A stretch of 64,000 nucleotides of DNA from Novosphingobium hassiacum (GTDB taxonomy: Bacteria; Pseudomonadota; Alphaproteobacteria; Sphingomonadales; Sphingomonadaceae): positions 221,652 through 285,651 of the forward strand of contig NZ_JACICY010000006.1 in NCBI RefSeq assembly GCF_014196055.1. Direction: 5' to 3'. Position numbers and translations under genes: made by a program. Under the pieces are notes generated by a model that searched no databases, was not told the origin of the DNA, and was given only the letters and a program-made list of their open reading frames with translations. Shown one piece after another: positions 61,675 to 64,000 of the stretch. Numbering within the stretch: position 1 is the stretch's first letter; each line of letters begins with the position of its first letter.

Positions 61675-62214
61675 ATGGCCAAGCTCACCAAGCGAGCGAT
61701 TGAAGCACTGGAGGCATCCGACAAGGACTATCTCGTCTGGAACAGCCGGCTTTCGGCCTACGGTGCCCGCGTTTTTCCAACCGACCGCAAGCAGTTCGTG
61801 CTGCGGCTGGCTGGCGACACCGGCTATGACCTGATCGCGGGTGATTTCACCTTCGGCCGTGCAGGTTCATCCCATGTCGAAGGCGGCATCTCGTTGGTGG
61901 TCGCGGTGCGCACACGGACTGGGGAAGGCGATGTCTATCTCCAGGACAGCGAGAGCAAGCGCGGCTTGCAAACATTCATTCATGTCCAATACCGCGCCAT
62001 GCCCAGATATGATGCTCGATTTCAAACGCAGACCCGCATTCTGTTGGATAGGCTGACGCCATCAGTTAGACAGCCAAAATGCGGGGGCTGGACATTGCGA
62101 TCGCTGGCTGCGGGCCATGCGGACTGGCGGCTGCGCTGCTGCTTCATCGTGCCGGGCATCACGTTACACTGTTCGAGCGGTTCGACACGCCCCGACCCAT
62201 CGGTTCCGGCCTGA
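61675..62214 (+). pseudogene. Truncated tyrosine integrase
   Basis: The first ~42 codons (MAKLTKRAIEALEASDKDYL, then VWNSRLSAYGARVFPTDRKQFV) match the arm-binding N terminus (DUF4102-like) of P4-type integrases. After about position 61800 the frame runs on into unrelated sequence (GDTGYDLIAGDFTFGRAG...) and overlaps the next gene in another frame. The catalytic R-H-R-Y part is absent, so this is not a working recombinase. It starts 65 bp inside the att copy, where integrases of such islands normally sit. Confidence 0.7.
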
Positions 62215-63311
62215 TGCTCCAGCCCACGGGGATGGCGGTTCTTGCCAAACTGGACTTGCTGGATGCCGTGCTGGCGCGAGGTGCGCGCGTCGATCGGTTG
62301 TTCGGCAAGGCGGGCAACCGGGTCGTTCTCGATGTTCATTATGCCGCCCTGCGCCGCCAAGGCATGTTCGGTATCGGGATCCATCGCGCCAGCCTGTTCG
62401 ATATCTTCCACGAAACCGTCCTGCAATCGAACATTGGTGTTCATACCGGGCGCAAGCTGATCGGGAGCGAGCCGAGAGGTGCAAAACGAGCACTGCGGTT
62501 TGCGGATGGCGAGACCAGCGGCCCCTATGATCTCGTGGTGGACGCACTGGGCACGCGCACGCCACTGGCGCCGCCCACTGGCCGGGAACTCGCCTATGGC
62601 GCACTTTGGGCTAACCTCGACTGGCCAAAGGACGCGGACTTCGATCCTCATGCTCTCGCACAGCGTTACGAGCGGGCCAGCATCATGGCGGGCGTCCTTC
62701 CCATCGGAACTCCGCCCGGCGCAACGACGCCCAAGGCCGCCCTCTTCTGGTCGCTTCGCGCCGACATGCTCGACGACTGGCGCGACGCCGGATTGGTGAG
62801 GTGGAAGGCGCAGGTCGCCGCGTTATGGCCTGACTGCGCGCCTCTGCTCGACCAGATTCATGATCCTGACCAGTTGACCTTCGCGCGCTACGCCCATCGA
62901 ACGCTCGCCGCACCAGCGGAACCGGCGCTGGTCCATATCGGCGATGCCTGGCACTCCGCCAGCCCTCAGCTTGGGCAGGGCGCCAACATGGCGTTGCTCG
63001 ACGCGTGGGCTCTGGCCAAGGGTCTGGCAGAGAAGGTCAACGTCGATGAAGGGGTTCGGCACGGCATCGGGCTGCGGCGGCGCCATGTCCTGACCTACCA
63101 ATGGCTGACGGCGCTGTTCACGCCGGTCTATCAATCGGACAGTCGCTTGCTGCCTCTGATCCGCGACCGTGTGGTCGGCCCACTGTCCAAGCTGTGGCCC
63201 GCCACCGCCATACAGGCCGCGATGGTCAGCGGACTGGTCGGCAATCCACTGCAGCCATTGGGGCTGGAAGGCGGCCTTCGGGCTAGAGCGCCCTTGGCGA
63301 AGGCCGCATAA
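62079..63311 (+). CDS. FAD-dependent monooxygenase
   Basis: 410 residues. Flavoprotein hydroxylase (PHBH/UbiH group A): dinucleotide fold IAGCGPCGLAAALLLHRAGH with the GxGxxG pattern, then ERFDTPRPIGSGLMLQPTGM, a DALG segment, and GDAWHSASPQLGQGANMALLDA, the second FAD motif. Likely hydroxylates an aromatic or similar small molecule; substrate unknown. It is the only intact gene in the element remnant at the initiator tRNA and was probably brought by it. Confidence 0.85.
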   Translation: MRGLDIAIAGCGPCGLAAALLLHRAGHHVTLFERFDTPRPIGSGLMLQPTGMAVLAKLDLLDAVLARGARVDRLFGKAGNRVVLDVHYAALRRQGMFGIGIHRASLFDIFHETVLQSNIGVHTGRKLIGSEPRGAKRALRFADGETSGPYDLVVDALGTRTPLAPPTGRELAYGALWANLDWPKDADFDPHALAQRYERASIMAGVLPIGTPPGATTPKAALFWSLRADMLDDWRDAGLVRWKAQVAALWPDCAPLLDQIHDPDQLTFARYAHRTLAAPAEPALVHIGDAWHSASPQLGQGANMALLDAWALAKGLAEKVNVDEGVRHGIGLRRRHVLTYQWLTALFTPVYQSDSRLLPLIRDRVVGPLSKLWPATAIQAAMVSGLVGNPLQPLGLEGGLRARAPLAKAA

Positions 63312-63856
63312 GCGCTGCCTCGAACGACGGTGACCGCCCGATCATCGTCTTCGACGCGATGTGCGTTGACCATGGTCATGCAGCGATGGGGTCGGTCCCC
63401 TGCCTCTGCCACTATGCCTGGCGCCGCGTTAGGCCGCATTGCCCCTGATCCGGCAAACTGTTTCATTATCGCGAGTGGCTGAAACCCGTGCAAACCTGAC
63501 GGTTATGGTTTGCATGTGCCTTTCGGTCGCGTTTTTGCGCCTGCGTGCTACACATATTCTGAAGATAGACTTGGCGCTCTCATCGCAGCCTGCGGCACGA
63601 TGGGCAGGCAAAGGCTGTTGCAAAGGACTGCGATCAGCACCGATGCTACCGCCGTGAATGACGTGCAGAAGATCCCGGTCGGGGCCACGGCTTCGCTTGC
63701 CGCGAGATGGTATCTAGGCAGGGGAATCTGGCTTCGTCGCAGCGGACCACCCACGGTGCCACGCTGGCGGAAAGTTGGGGTCACGTCACCAGCGAAGCAA
63801 TACGCAGCAGCACGCAAATATACCTTCGTCCTATATGCTCCCAGTTCCAAACGACG
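63312..63856. other. 545 bp without a recognisable gene
   Basis: No open frame here reads like a protein family. A perfect dyad GCAAACC-N10-GGTTTGC lies at 63490-63513 and could be an operator, perhaps of a regulator lost from the element. The rest looks like decayed element sequence, with lower GC near the tRNA. Confidence 0.45.
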
Positions 63857-63884
63857 AAAGGCCCCGCTGATAACAGCGGGGCCC
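63857..63884 (-). terminator. Terminator of the initiator tRNA gene
   Basis: Minus strand GGCCCCGCTG-TTAT-CAGCGGGGCC followed by TTTCG, 27 bases downstream of the tRNA 3' end. Confidence 0.75.
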
Positions 63885-63909
63885 TTAGTGTTTCGTTTAT
63901 TAGATCACC

Positions 63910-63987
<78 letters not shown>

Positions 63988-64000
63988 GTGGGGTATGTCA

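Overview
The window looks like a chromosomal segment of a GC-rich alphaproteobacterium of the order Sphingomonadales, most like Novosphingobium or Sphingomonas. The reasons are the miaB-phoH-ybeY-corC order, a UrcA-family protein, a TorF-type porin, a large TonB-dependent receptor, an initiator tRNA with an A-U pair in its anticodon stem, and G/C-rich hairpin repeats between convergent genes. The genus is an inference; no rRNA is present.

Layout. 0-3.6 kb: RNA-maturation genes (miaB 3' end, phoH, ybeY, corC). 3.6-13.9 kb: mostly housekeeping (LysR and AraC regulators, gamma-glutamylcyclotransferase, hisN, prs, nadE, gltX, glmS), with one small gene whose promoter sits between two Fur-box-like palindromes. 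13.9-15.9 kb: an accessory patch between glmS and glmU with palindromic repeats, a HigB/HigA-type toxin-antitoxin pair with twin operators, and an orphan HsdR_N-like nuclease. 15.9-20.3 kb: glmU, gph, topoisomerase IB, yghU and tRNA-Gln. 20.3-23.7 kb: a metallo-beta-lactamase-fold lipoprotein and a TonB-dependent receptor.

24.3-35.3 kb is the centrepiece: an ABC importer, a NikR-like regulator, two 'urea carboxylase-associated' proteins (now known in other bacteria as carboxyguanidine deiminase subunits), a biotin-dependent urea/guanidine carboxylase, allophanate hydrolase and a periplasmic beta-propeller protein. Together they would import guanidine, or possibly urea, and convert it to ammonia and CO2. 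The 622-bp region between this operon and the divergent TonB receptor carries two copies of the dyad TATTAC-N14-GTAATA. One lies on each side and each contains a TAATAT box facing its own gene. The NikR-like protein has lost most nickel ligands and is the obvious candidate to bind these dyads.

35.3-41.4 kb: two sterol-desaturase-family membrane enzymes flank a LysR regulator and a 2-oxoglutarate/Fe(II) oxygenase that shares motifs with ethylene-forming enzyme. A T-N11-A dyad (ATAGAT-N3-ATCTAT, perfect in one copy) occurs in all three intergenic regions. 41.5-49.5 kb: a GGDEF-EAL protein, a TorF porin, a SulP transporter overlapping a beta-carbonic anhydrase, and an OmpR/EnvZ-like pair. 49.6-61.3 kb: a short-chain carboxylate module: porin, MFS transporter with a large periplasmic insertion, propionyl-CoA synthetase, acetyl-CoA synthetase, and a CrbS/CrbR-type acetate-sensing two-component system.

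61.5-64.0 kb: a decayed integrated element at the initiator tRNA-Met. It is bounded by a 38-bp duplication of the tRNA 3' end and holds a truncated integrase and an FAD-dependent monooxygenase.
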